A DNA stretch of 64,000 nucleotides from positions 1 through 64,000 of the forward strand of contig NW_026870554.1 of the NCBI RefSeq assembly GCF_963576545.1, given 5' to 3'. The notes below the pieces were generated by a model that was not told the origin of the DNA, made no database searches, and was given only the letters and a program-made list of their open reading frames with translations. Below, piece by piece: positions 49,301 through 62,100 of the stretch; position 1 is the stretch's first letter; every line of letters begins with the position of its first letter. The translations under genes were made by a program, and so were the position numbers. This DNA comes from Limanda limanda (taxonomy: Eukaryota > Chordata > Actinopteri > Pleuronectiformes > Pleuronectidae).

Positions 49301-51400
49301 TCTGACTTTTTCATCACATGTCAGCCCAAGTGTCAGAAAAGCGCTGGAAACAGGGAGATAAGCCTTTTTTGGAAGAAATGGTTAAATTCTTGAATTTTTC
49401 ATCACACATCATCCCAAATGTCACTAAACAGCTGGAAACGGGGAGATAAGCCTTTTTTGGAAGCAATGGTTAACATTTTGACTTTTTCATCACATATCAG
49501 CTCGTGTCAGAAAAGCGCTGGAAACAGGGAGATCTGCCGTTTTTTGGAAGAAAAGTTTAAATTCTTGAATTTTTCATCACACATCATCCCAAATGTCACT
49601 AAACAGCTGGAAACGGGGAGTTCAGCCTTTTTTGGAAGCATTGATTAAGATTTCTGACTTTTTCATCACATGTCAGCCCAAGTGTCAGAAAAGCGCTGGA
49701 AACAGGGAGATCTGCCTTTTTTTGGAAGAAAAGGTTATATTCTTGAATTTTTCCTCACACATCATCCCAAATGTCACTAAACAGCTGGAAACTGGGAGAT
49801 AAGCCTTTTTTGGAAGCAATGGTTAACATTTTGACTTTTTCATCACATATCAGCTCCAGTGTCAGAAAAGCGCTGGAAACAGGGAGATCGGCCTTTTTTT
49901 GGAAGAAAAGGTTAAATTCTTGAATTTTTCATCACACATAATCCCAAATGTCACTAAACAGCTGGAAACGGGGAGATAAGCCTTTTTTGGAAGCATTGAT
50001 TAAGATTTCTGACTTTTTCATCACATGTCAGCCCAAGTGTCAGAAAAGCGCTGGAAACAGGGAGATAAGCCTTTTTTGGAAGAAATGGTTAAATTCTTGA
50101 ATTTTTCATCACACATCATCCCAAATGTCACTAAACAGCTGTAAACGAGGAGATAAGCCTTTTTTGGAAGCATTGATTAAGATTTCTATCTTTTTCATCA
50201 CATGTCAGCCCAAGTGTCAGAAAAGCGCTGGAAACAGGGAGATAAGCCTTTTTTGGAAGAAATGGTTAAATTCTTGAATTTTTCATCACACATCATCCCA
50301 AATGTCACTTAACAGCTGGAAACGGGGAGATAAGCCTTTTTTGGAAGCAATGGTTAACATTTTGATTTTTTCATCACATATCAGCTCCAGTGTCAGAAAA
50401 GCGCTGGAAACAGGGAGATCTGCCTTTTTTTGGAAGAAAAGGTTAAATTCTTGAATTTTTCATCACACATCATCCCAAATGTCACTAAACAGCTGGAAAC
50501 GGGGAGTTCAGCCTTTTTTGGAAGCATTGATTAAGATTTCTGACTTTTTCATCACATGTCAGCCCAAGTGTCAGAAAAGCGCTGGAAACAGGGAGATCTG
50601 CCTTTTTTTGGAAGAAAAGGTTATATTCTTGAATTTTTCCTCACACATCATCCCAAATGTCACTAAACAGCTGGAAACTGGGAGATAAGCCTTTTTTGGA
50701 AGCAATGGTTAACATTTTGACTTTTTCATCACATATCAGCTCCAGTGTCAGAAAAGCGCTGGAAACAGGGAGATCGGCCTTTTTTTGGAAGAAAAGGTTA
50801 AATTCTTGAATTTTTCATCACACATAATCCCAAATGTCACTAAACAGCTGGAAACGGGGAGATAAGCCTTTTTTGGAAGCATTGATTAAGATTTCTGACT
50901 TTTTCATCACATGTCAGCCCAAGTGTCAGAAAAGCGCTGGAAACAGGGAGATAAGCCTTTTTTGGAAGAAATGGTTAAATTCTTGAATTTTTCATCACAC
51001 ATCATCCCAAATGTCACTAAACAGCTGTAAACGAGGAGATAAGCCTTTTTTGGAAGCATTGATTAAGATTTCTATCTTTTTCATCACATGTCAGCCCAAG
51101 TGTCAGAAAAGCGCTGGAAACAGGGAGATAAGCCTTTTTTGGAAGAAATGGTTAAATTCTTGAATTTTTCATCACACATCATCCCAAATGTCACTTAACA
51201 GCTGGAAACGGGGAGATAAGCCTTTTTTGGAAGCAATGGTTAACATTTTGACTTTTTCATCACATATCAGCTCCAGTGTCAGAAAAGCGCTGGAAACAGG
51301 GAGATCTGCCTTTTTTTGGAAGAAAAGGTTAAATTCTTGAATTTTTCATCACACATCATCCCAAATGTCACTAAACAGCTGGAAACGGGGAGATAAGCCT
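49301..51400. repeat. Second copy of the 5-mer tandem pair (~886 bp units)
   Basis: GGGGAGTTCAGCC occurs near 49620 and 50506, and TGTAAACGAGG near 50138 and 51025. The block follows a lone V' monomer (CTCGTGTCAG near 49502) with AAAAGTTTAAATTC. That V' otherwise belongs to the 24-36 kb HORs, so a monomer from the left half was carried into this block. TTTTGATTTTTTC near 50363 is private. Confidence 0.8.
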
Positions 51401-52950
51401 TTTTTGGAAGCATTGATTAAGATTTCTGACTTTTTCATCACATGTCAGCCCAAGTGTCAGAAAAGCGCTGGAAACAGGGAGATAAGCCTTTTTTGGAAGA
51501 AAAGGTTAAATTCTTGAATTTTTCATCACACATCATCCCAAATGTCACTAAACAGCTGGAAACGGGGAGATAAGCCTTTTTTGGAAGCAATGGTTAACAT
51601 TTTGACTTTTTCATCACATATCAGCTCCAGTGTCAGAAAAGCGCTGGAAACAGGGAGATCTGCCTTTTTTTGGAAGAAAAGGTTAAATTCTTGAATTTTT
51701 CATCACACATCATCCCAAATGTCACTAAACAGCTGGAAACGGGGAGATAAGCCTTTTTTGGATGCAATGGTTAACATTTTGACTTTTTCATCACATATCA
51801 GCTCCAGTGTCAGAAAAGCGCTGGAAACAGGGAGATCTGCCTTTTTTTGGAAGAAAAGGTTAAATTCTTGAATTTTTCATCACACATCATCCCAAATGTC
51901 ACTAAACAGCTGGAAACGGGGAGATAAGCCTTTTTTGGAAGCATTGATTAAGATTTCTGGTTTTTTCATCACATGTCAGCCTAAGTGTCAGAAAAGCGCT
52001 GGAAACAGGGAGATAAGCCTTTTTTGGAAGAAATTGTAAAATTCTTGAATTTTTCATCACACATCATCCCAAATGTCACTAAACAGCTGGAAACGGGGAG
52101 ATAAGCCTTTTTTGGAAGCATTGATTAAGATTTCTGACTTTTTCATCACATGTCAGCCCAAGTGTCAGAAAAGCGCTGGAAACAGGGAGATCTGCCTTTT
52201 TTTGGAAGAAAAGGTTATATTCTCGAATTTTTCATCACACATCATCCCAAATGTCACTAAACAGCTGGAAACAAGGAGATCAGCCTTTTTTGGAAGCATT
52301 GATTAAGATTTCTGACTTTTTCATCACATGTCAGCCCAAGTGTCAGAAAAGCGCTGGAAACAGGGAGATCTGCCTTTTTTGGAAGAAATGGTTAAATTCT
52401 TGAATTTTTCATCACACATCATCCCAAATGTCACTAAACAGCTGGAAACGGGGAGATAAGCCTTTTTTGGAAGCATTGATTAAGATTTCTGACTTTTTCA
52501 TCACATGTCAGCCCAAGTGTCAGAAAAGCGCTGGAAACAGGGAGATAAGCCTTTTTTGGAAGAAATGGTTAAATTCTTGAATTTTTCATCACACATCATC
52601 CCAAATGTCACTAAACAGCTGGAAACGGGGAGATCAGCCTTTTTTAGAAGCATTGATTAAGATTTCTGACTTTTTCATCACATGTCAGCCCAAGTGTCAG
52701 AAAAGCGCTGGAAACAGGGAGATAAGCCTTTTTTGGAAGAAATGGTTAAATTCTTGAATTTTTCATCACACATCATCCCAAATGTCACTAAACAGCTGGA
52801 AACGGGGAGATAAGCCTTTTTTGGAAGAAATGGTTAAATTCTTGAATTTTTCATCACACATCATCCCAAATGTCACTAAACAGCTGGAAACAGGGAGATC
52901 TGCCTTTTTTTGGAAGAAAAGGTTAAATTCTTGAATTTTTCATCACACAT
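51401..52950. repeat. Transition segment between 5-mer and 9-mer/7-mer HORs
   Basis: It contains the first CAGCCTAAGTG marker (near 51978), which is diagnostic of the right-hand HORs, together with several private changes. These are GGATGCAATGG near 51761, TCTGGTTTTTTC near 51957, AAATTGTAAAATTC near 52032, and GGAAACAAGGAG near 52268. The first TTTTTTAGAAGC (52642) and the B/A chimera at 52823-52911 lie here. The density of private changes suggests an older stretch at an HOR boundary. Confidence 0.72.
52823..52911 (+). repeat. B/A chimeric half-unit occupying an A position
   Basis: Three B-type fronts stand in a row: 52735-52822 is B, this unit is B through CAGCTGGAAAC but then continues with AGGGAGATCTGCC and T7, which is the A-b tail, and a normal B starts at 52912. 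The monomer phase is kept, so an A front was replaced by a B front. The switch lies within GCTGGAAAC, which A and B share. Conversion or a double exchange between half-units explains it. I saw no second such case. Confidence 0.88.
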
Positions 52951-55900
52951 CATCCCAAATGTCACTAAACAGCTGGAAACGGGGAGATAAGCCTTTTTTG
53001 GAAGCATTGATTAAGATTTCTGACTTTTTCATCACATGTCAGCCTAAGTGTCAGAAAAGCGCTGGAAACAGGGAGATAAGCCTTTTTTGGAAGAAATGGT
53101 TAAATTCTTGAATTTTTCATCACACATCATCCCAAATGTCACTAAACAGCTGGAAACGGGGAGATAAGCCTTTTTTGGAAGCATTGATTAAGATTTCTGA
53201 CTTTTTCATCACATGTCAGCCCAAGTGTCAGAAAAGCGCTGGAAACAGGGAGATCTGCCTTTTTTTGGAAGAAAAGGTTATATTCTTGAATTTTTCCTCA
53301 CACATCATCCCAAATGTCACTAAACAGCTGGAAACTGGGAGATAAGCCTTTTTTGGAAGCAATGGTTAACATTTTGACTTTTTCATCACATATCAGCTCC
53401 AGTGTCAGAAAAGCGCTGGAAACAGGGAGATCTGCCTTTTTTTGGAAGAAAAGGTTAAATTCTTGAATTTTTCATCACACATAATCCCAAATGTCACTAA
53501 ACAGCTGGAAACGGGGAGATAAGCCTTTTTTGGAAGCATTGATTAAGATTTCTGACTTTTTCATCACATGTCAGCCCAAGTGTCAGAAAAGCGCTGGAAA
53601 CAGGGAGATAAGCCTTTTTTGGAAGAAATGGTTAAATTCTTGAATTTTTCATCACACATCATCCCAAATGTCACTAAACAGCTGTAAACGAGGAGATAAG
53701 CCTTTTTTGGAAGCATTGATTAAGATTTCTGTCTTCTTCATCACATGTCAGCCCAAGTGTCAGAAAAGCGCTGGAAACAGGGAGATAAGCCTTTTTTGGA
53801 AGAAATGGTTAAATTCTTGAATTTTTCATCACACATCATCCCAAATGTCACTTAACAGCTGGAAACGGGGAGATAAGCCTTTTTTGGAAGCAATGGTTAA
53901 CATTTTGACTTTTTCATCACATATCAGCTCCAGTGTCAGAAAAGCGCTGGAAACAGGGAGATCTGCCTTTTTTTGGAAGAAAAGGTTAAATTCTTGAGTT
54001 TTTCATCACACATCATCCCAAATGTCACTAAACAGCTGGAAACGGGGAGATAAGCCTTTTTTGGAAGCATTGATTAAGATTTCTGACTTTTTCATCACAT
54101 GTCAGCCCAAGTGTCAGAAAAGCGCTGGAAACAGGGAGATAAGCCTTTTTTGGAAGAAAAGGTTAAATTCTTGAATTTTTCATCACACATCATCCCAAAT
54201 GTCACTAAACAGCTGGAAACGGGGAGATAAGCCTTTTTTGGAAGCAATGGTTAACATTTTGACTTTTTCATCACATATCAGCTCCAGTGTCAGAAAAGCG
54301 CTGGAAACAGGGAGATCTGCCTTTTTTTGGAAGAAAAGGTTAAATTCTTGAATTTTTCATCACACATCATCCCAAATGTCACTAAACAGCTGGAAACGGG
54401 GAGATAAGCCTTTTTTGGAAGCATTGATTAAGATTTCTGACTTTTTCATCACATGTCAGCCTAAGTGTCAGAAAAGCGCTGGAAACAGGGAGATAAGCCT
54501 TTTTTGGAAGAAATTGTTAAATTCTTGAATTTTTCATCACACATCATCCCAAATGTCACTAAACAGCTGGAAACGGGGAGATAAGCCTTTTTTGGAAGCA
54601 TTGATTAAGATTTCTGACTTTTTCATCACATGTCAGCCTAAGTGTCAGAAAAGCGCTGGAAACAGGGAGATAAGCCTTTTTTGGAAGAAATGGTTAAATT
54701 CTTGAATTTTTCATCACACATCATCCCAAATGTCACTAAACAGCTGGAAACGGGGAGATAAGCCTTTTTTGGAAGCATTGATTAAGATTTCTGACTTTTT
54801 CATCACATGTCAGCCCAAGTGTCAGAAAAGCGCTGGAAACAGGGAGATCTGCCTTTTTTTGGAAGAAAAGGTTATATTCTTGAATTTTTCCTCACACATC
54901 ATCCCAAATGTCACTAAACAGCTGGAAACTGGGAGATAAGCCTTTTTTGGAAGCAATGGTTAACATTTTGACTTTTTCATCACATATCAGCTCCAGTGTC
55001 AGAAAAGCGCTGGAAACAGGGAGATCTGCCTTTTTTTGGAAGAAAAGGTTAAATTCTTGAATTTTTCATCACACATAATCCCAAATGTCACTAAACAGCT
55101 GGAAACGGGGAGATAAGCCTTTTTTGGAAGCATTGATTAAGATTTCTGACTTTTTCATCACATGTCAGCCCAAGTGTCAGAAAAGCGCTGGAAACAGGGA
55201 GATAAGCCTTTTTTGGAAGAAATGGTTAAATTCTTGAATTTTTCATCACACATCATCCCAAATGTCACTAAACAGCTGTAAACGAGGAGATAAGCCTTTT
55301 TTGGAAGCATTGATTAAGATTTCTGTCTTCTTCATCACATGTCAGCCCAAGTGTCAGAAAAGCGCTGGAAACAGGGAGATAAGCCTTTTTTGGAAGAAAT
55401 GGTTAAATTCTTGAATTTTTCATCACACATCATCCCAAATGTCACTTAACAGCTGGAAACGGGGAGATAAGCCTTTTTTGGAAGCAATGGTTAACATTTT
55501 GACTTTTTCATCACATATCAGCTCCAGTGTCAGAAAAGCGCTGGAAACAGGGAGATCTGCCTTTTTTTGGAAGAAAAGGTTAAATTCTTGAGTTTTTCAT
55601 CACACATCATCCCAAATGTCACTAAACAGCTGGAAACGGGGAGATAAGCCTTTTTTGGAAGCATTGATTAAGATTTCTGACTTTTTCATCACATGTCAGC
55701 CCAAGTGTCAGAAAAGCGCTGGAAACAGGGAGATAAGCCTTTTTTGGAAGAAAAGGTTAAATTCTTGAATTTTTCATCACACATCATCCCAAATGTCACT
55801 AAACAGCTGGAAACGGGGAGATAAGCCTTTTTTGGAAGCAATGGTTAACATTTTGACTTTTTCATCACATATCAGCTCCAGTGTCAGAAAAGCGCTGGAA

Positions 55901-56140
55901 ACAGGGAGATCTGCCTTTTTTTGGAAGAAAAGGTTAAATTCTTGAATTTTTCATCACACATCATCCCAAATGTCACTAAACAGCTGGAAACGGGGAGATA
56001 AGCCTTTTTTGGAAGCATTGATTAAGATTTCTGACTTTTTCATCACATGTCAGCCTAAGTGTCAGAAAAGCGCTGGAAACAGGGAGATAAGCCTTTTTTG
56101 GAAGAAATTGTTAAATTCTTGAATTTTTCATCACACATCA
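52951..56140. repeat. Tandem 9-monomer HOR, two copies of ~1,594 bp
   Basis: Copies run at about 52951-54545 and 54546-56140. Shared markers are CAGCCTAAGTG, TTCCTCACAC (53296 and 54890), CATAATCCC, TGTAAACGAGG (53681 and 55275), TTCTGTCTTCTTC (53730 and 55324), CACTTAACAG and CTTGAGTTTTT. It includes monomers of the 886 bp 5-mer but with GATCTGCC in place of GATCGGCC and a changed TCTGTCTTC site. It is therefore a derived, longer version of that HOR. Confidence 0.84.
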
Positions 56141-56146
56141 TCCCAA

Positions 56147-59100
56147 ATGTCACTAAACAGCTGGAAACGGGGAGATAAGCCTTTTTTGGAAGCATTGATT
56201 AAGATTTCTGACTTTTTCATCACATGTCAGCCCAAGTGTCAGAAAAGCGCTGGAAACAGGGAGATCTGCCTTTTTTTGGAAGAAAAGGTTATATTCTCGA
56301 ATTTTTCATCACACATCATCCCAAATGTCACTAAACAGCTGGAAACGGGGAGATCAGCCTTTTTTGGAAGCATTGATTAAGATTTCTGACTTTTTCATCA
56401 CATGTCAGCCCAAGTGTCAGAAAAGCGCTGGAAACAGGGAGATCTGCCTTTTTTGGAAGAAATGGTTAAATTCTTGAATTTTTCATCACACATCATCCCA
56501 AATGTCACTAAACAGCTGGAAACGGGGAGATAAGCCTTTTTTGGAAGCATTGATTAAGATTTCTGACTTTTTCATCACATGTCAGCCCAAGTGTCAGAAA
56601 AGCGCTGGAAACAGGGAGATAAGCCTTTTTTGGAAGAAATGGTTAAATTCTTGAATTTTTCATCACACATCATCCCAAATGTCACTAAACAGCTGGAAAC
56701 GGGGAGATCAGCCTTTTTTAGAAGCATTGATTAAGATTTCTGACTTTTTCATCACATGTCAGCCTAAGTGTCAGAAAAGCGCTGGAAACAGGGAGATAAG
56801 CCTTTTTTGGAAGAAATTGTTAAATTCTTGAATTTTTCATCACACATCATCCCAAATGTCACTAAACAGCTGGAAACGGGGAGATAAGCCTTTTTTGGAA
56901 GCATTGATTAAGATTTCTGACTTTTTCATCACATGTCAGCCCAAGTGTCAGAAAAGCGCTGGAAACAGGGAGATCTGCCTTTTTTTGGAAGAAAAGGTTA
57001 TATTCTCGAATTTTTCATCACACATCATCCCAAATGTCACTAAACAGCTGGAAACGGGGAGATCAGCCTTTTTTGGAAGCATTGATTAAGATTTCTGACT
57101 TTTTCATCACATGTCAGCCCAAGTGTCAGAAAAGCGCTGGAAACAGGGAGATCTGCCTTTTTTGGAAGAAATGGTTAAATTCTTGAATTTTTCATCACAC
57201 ATCATCCCAAATGTCACTAAACAGCTGGAAACGGGGAGATAAGCCTTTTTTGGAAGCATTGATTAAGATTTCTGACTTTTTCATCACATGTCAGCCCAAG
57301 TGTCAGAAAAGCGCTGGAAACAGGGAGATAAGCCTTTTTTGGAAGAAATGGTTAAATTCTTGAATTTTTCATCACACATCATCCCAAATGTCACTAAACA
57401 GCTGGAAACGGGGAGATCAGCCTTTTTTAGAAGCATTGATTAAGATTTCTGACTTTTTCATCACATGTCAGCCCAAGTGTCAGAAAAGCGCTGGAAACAG
57501 GGAGATAAGCCTTTTTTGGAAGAAAAGGTTAAATTCTTGAATTTTTCATCACACATCATCCCAAATGTCACTAAACAGCTGGAAACGGGGAGATAAGCCT
57601 TTTTTGGAAGCAATGGTTAACATTTTGACTTTTTCATCACATATCAGCTCCAGTGTCAGAAAAGCGCTGGAAACAGGGAGATCTGCCTTTTTTTGGAAGA
57701 AAAGGTTAAATTCTTGAATTTTTCATCACACATCATCCCAAATGTCACTAAACAGCTGGAAACGGGGAGATAAGCCTTTTTTGGAAGCAATGGTTAACAT
57801 TTTGACTTTTTCATCACATATCAGCTCCAGTGTCAGCCCAAGTGTCAGAAAAGCGCTGGAAACAGGGAGATAAGCCTTTTTTGGAAGAAATGGTTAAATT
57901 CTTGAATTTTTCATCACACATCATCCCAAATGTCACTAAACAGCTGGAAACGGGGAGATCAGCCTTTTTTAGAAGCATTGATTAAGATTTCTGACTTTTT
58001 CATCACATGTCAGCCTAAGTGTCAGAAAAGCGCTGGAAACAGGGAGATAAGCCTTTTTTGGAAGAAATTGTTAAATTCTTGAATTTTTCATCACACATCA
58101 TCCCAAATGTCACTAAACAGCTGGAAACGGGGAGATAAGCCTTTTTTGGAAGCATTGATTAAGATTTCTGACTTTTTCATCACATGTCAGCCCAAGTGTC
58201 AGAAAAGCGCTGGAAACAGGGAGATCTGCCTTTTTTTGGAAGAAAAGGTTATATTCTCGAATTTTTCATCACACATCATCCCAAATGTCACTAAACAGCT
58301 GGAAACGGGGAGATCAGCCTTTTTTGGAAGCATTGATTAAGATTTCTGACTTTTTCATCACATGTCAGCCCAAGTGTCAGAAAAGCGCTGGAAACAGGGA
58401 GATCTGCCTTTTTTGGAAGAAATGGTTAAATTCTTGAATTTTTCATCACACATCATCCCAAATGTCACTAAACAGCTGGAAACGGGGAGATAAGCCTTTT
58501 TTGGAAGCATTGATTAAGATTTCTGACTTTTTCATCACATGTCAGCCCAAGTGTCAGAAAAGCGCTGGAAACAGGGAGATAAGCCTTTTTTGGAAGAAAT
58601 GGTTAAATTCTTGAATTTTTCATCACACATCATCCCAAATGTCACTAAACAGCTGGAAACGGGGAGATCAGCCTTTTTTAGAAGCATTGATTAAGATTTC
58701 TGACTTTTTCATCACATGTCAGCCCAAGTGTCAGAAAAGCGCTGGAAACAGGGAGATAAGCCTTTTTTGGAAGAAAAGGTTAAATTCTTGAATTTTTCAT
58801 CACACATCATCCCAAATGTCACTAAACAGCTGGAAACGGGGAGATAAGCCTTTTTTGGAAGCAATGGTTAACATTTTGACTTTTTCATCACATATCAGCT
58901 CCAGTGTCAGAAAAGCGCTGGAAACAGGGAGATCTGCCTTTTTTTGGAAGAAAAGGTTAAATTCTTGAATTTTTCATCACACATCATCCCAAATGTCACT
59001 AAACAGCTGGAAACGGGGAGATAAGCCTTTTTTGGAAGCAATGGTTAACATTTTGACTTTTTCATCACATATCAGCTCCAGTGTCAGAAAAGCGCTGGAA

Positions 59101-62100
59101 ACAGGGAGATCTGCCTTTTTTTGGAAGAAAAGGTTAAATTCTTGAATTTTTCATCACACATCATCCCAAATGTCACTAAACAGCTGGAAACGGGGAGATA
59201 AGCCTTTTTTGGAAGCATTGATTAAGATTTCTGACTTTTTCATCACATGTCAGCCTAAGTGTCAGAAAAGCGCTGGAAACAGGGAGATAAGCCTTTTTTG
59301 GAAGAAATGGTTAAATTCTTGAATTTTTCATCACACATCATCCCAAATGTCACTAAACAGCTGGAAACGGGGAGATAAGCCTTTTTTGGAAGCATTGATT
59401 AAGATTTCTGACTTTTTCATCACATGTCAGCCCAAGTGTCAGAAAAGCGCTGGAAACAGGGAGATCTGCCTTTTTTTGGAAGAAAAGGTTATATTCTCGA
59501 ATTTTTCATCACACATCATCCCAAATGTCACTAAACAGCTGGAAACGGGGAGATCAGCCTTTTTTGGAAGCATTGATTAAGATTTCTGACTTTTTCATCA
59601 CATGTCAGCCCAAGTGTCAGAAAAGCGCTGGAAACAGGGAGATAAGCCTTTTTTGGAAGAAAAGGTTAAATTCTTGAATTTTTCATCACACATCATCCCA
59701 AATGTCACTAAACAGCTGGAAACGGGGAGATAAGCCTTTTTTGGAAGCAATGGTTAACATTTTGACTTTTTCATCACATATCAGCTCCAGTGTCAGAAAA
59801 GCGCTGGAAACAGGGAGATCTGCCTTTTTTTGGAAGAAAAGGTTAAATTCTTGAATTTTTCATCACACATCATCCCAAATGTCACTAAACAGCTGGAAAC
59901 GGGGAGATAAGCCTTTTTTGGAAGCAATGGTTAACATTTTGACTTTTTCATCACATATCAGCTCCAGTGTCAGAAAAGCGCTGGAAACAGGGAGATCTGC
60001 CTTTTTTTGGAAGAAAAGGTTAAATTCTTGAATTTTTCATCACACATCATCCCAAATGTCACTAAACAGCTGGAAACGGGGAGATCAGCCTTTTTTGGAA
60101 GCATTGATTAAGATTTCTGACTTTTTCATCACATGTCAGCCCAAGTGTCAGAAAAGCGCTGGAAACAGGGAGATAAGCCTTTTTTGGAAGAAATGGTTAA
60201 ATTCTTGAATTTTTCATCACACATCATCCCAAATGTCACTAAACAGCTGGAAACGGGGAGATCAGCCTTTTTTAGAAGCATTGATTAAGATTTCTGACTT
60301 TTTCATCACATGTCAGCCTAAGTGTCAGAAAAGCGCTGGAAACAGGGAGATAAGCCTTTTTTGGAAGAAATTGTTAAATTCTTGAATTTTTCATCACACA
60401 TCATCCCAAATGTCACTAAACAGCTGGAAACGGGGAGATAAGCCTTTTTTGGAAGCATTGATTAAGATTTCTGACTTTTTCATCACATGTCAGCCCAAGT
60501 GTCAGAAAAGCGCTGGAAACAGGGAGATCTGCCTTTTTTTGGAAGAAAAGGTTATATTCTCGAATTTTTCATCACACATCATCCCAAATGTCACTAAACA
60601 GCTGGAAACGGGGAGATCAGCCTTTTTTGGAAGCATTGATTAAGATTTCTGACTTTTTCATCACATGTCAGCCCAAGTGTCAGAAAAGCGCTGGAAACAG
60701 GGAGATCTGCCTTTTTTGGAAGAAATGGTTAAATTCTTGAATTTTTCATCACACATCATCCCAAATGTCACTAAACAGCTGGAAACGGGGAGATAAGCCT
60801 TTTTTGGAAGCATTGATTAAGATTTCTGACTTTTTCATCACATGTCAGCCCAAGTGTCAGAAAAGCGCTGGAAACAGGGAGATAAGCCTTTTTTGGAAGA
60901 AATGGTTAAATTCTTGAATTTTTCATCACACATCATCCCAAATGTCACTAAACAGCTGGAAACGGGGAGATCAGCCTTTTTTAGAAGCATTGATTAAGAT
61001 TTCTGACTTTTTCATCACATGTCAGCCCAAGTGTCAGAAAAGCGCTGGAAACAGGGAGATAAGCCTTTTTTGGAAGAAAAGGTTAAATTCTTGAATTTTT
61101 CATCACACATCATCCCAAATGTCACTAAACAGCTGGAAACGGGGAGATAAGCCTTTTTTGGAAGCAATGGTTAACATTTTGACTTTTTCATCACATATCA
61201 GCTCCAGTGTCAGAAAAGCGCTGGAAACAGGGAGATCTGCCTTTTTTTGGAAGAAAAGGTTAAATTCTTGAATTTTTCATCACACATCATCCCAAATGTC
61301 ACTAAACAGCTGGAAACGGGGAGATAAGCCTTTTTTGGAAGCAATGGTTAACATTTTGACTTTTTCATCACATATCAGCTCCAGTGTCAGAAAAGCGCTG
61401 GAAACAGGGAGATCTGCCTTTTTTTGGAAGAAAAGGTTAAATTCTTGAATTTTTCATCACACATCATCCCAAATGTCACTAAACAGCTGGAAACGGGGAG
61501 ATAAGCCTTTTTTGGAAGCATTGATTAAGATTTCTGACTTTTTCATCACATGTCAGCCTAAGTGTCAGAAAAGCGCTGGAAACAGGGAGATAAGCCTTTT
61601 TTGGAAGAAATGGTTAAATTCTTGAATTTTTCATCACACATCATCCCAAATGTCACTAAACAGCTGGAAACGGGGAGATAAGCCTTTTTTGGAAGCATTG
61701 ATTAAGATTTCTGACTTTATCATCACATGTCAGCCCAAGTGTCAGAAAAGCGCTGGAAACAGGGAGATCTGCCTTTTTTTGGAAGAAAAGGTTATATTCT
61801 CGAATTTTTCATCACACATCATCCCAAATGTCACTAAACAGCTGGAAACGGGGAGATCAGCCTTTTTTGGAAGCATTGATTAAGATTTCTGACTTTTTCA
61901 TCACATGTCAGCCCAAGTGTCAGAAAAGCGCTGGAAACAGGGAGATCTGCCTTTTTTGGAAGAAATGGTTAAATTCTTGAATTTTTCATCACACATCATC
62001 CCAAATGTCACTAAACAGCTGGAAACGGGGAGATAAGCCTTTTTTGGAAGCATTGATTAAGATTTCTGACTTTTTCATCACATGTCAGCCCAAGTGTCAG

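Noticed and set aside
52735..52911. Half-monomer phase slip at 52.8 kb
   Set aside because: Counting shows that the chimera keeps 89 bp and the A/B alternation continues in phase, so it is a replacement of an A front and not an 88 bp insertion.
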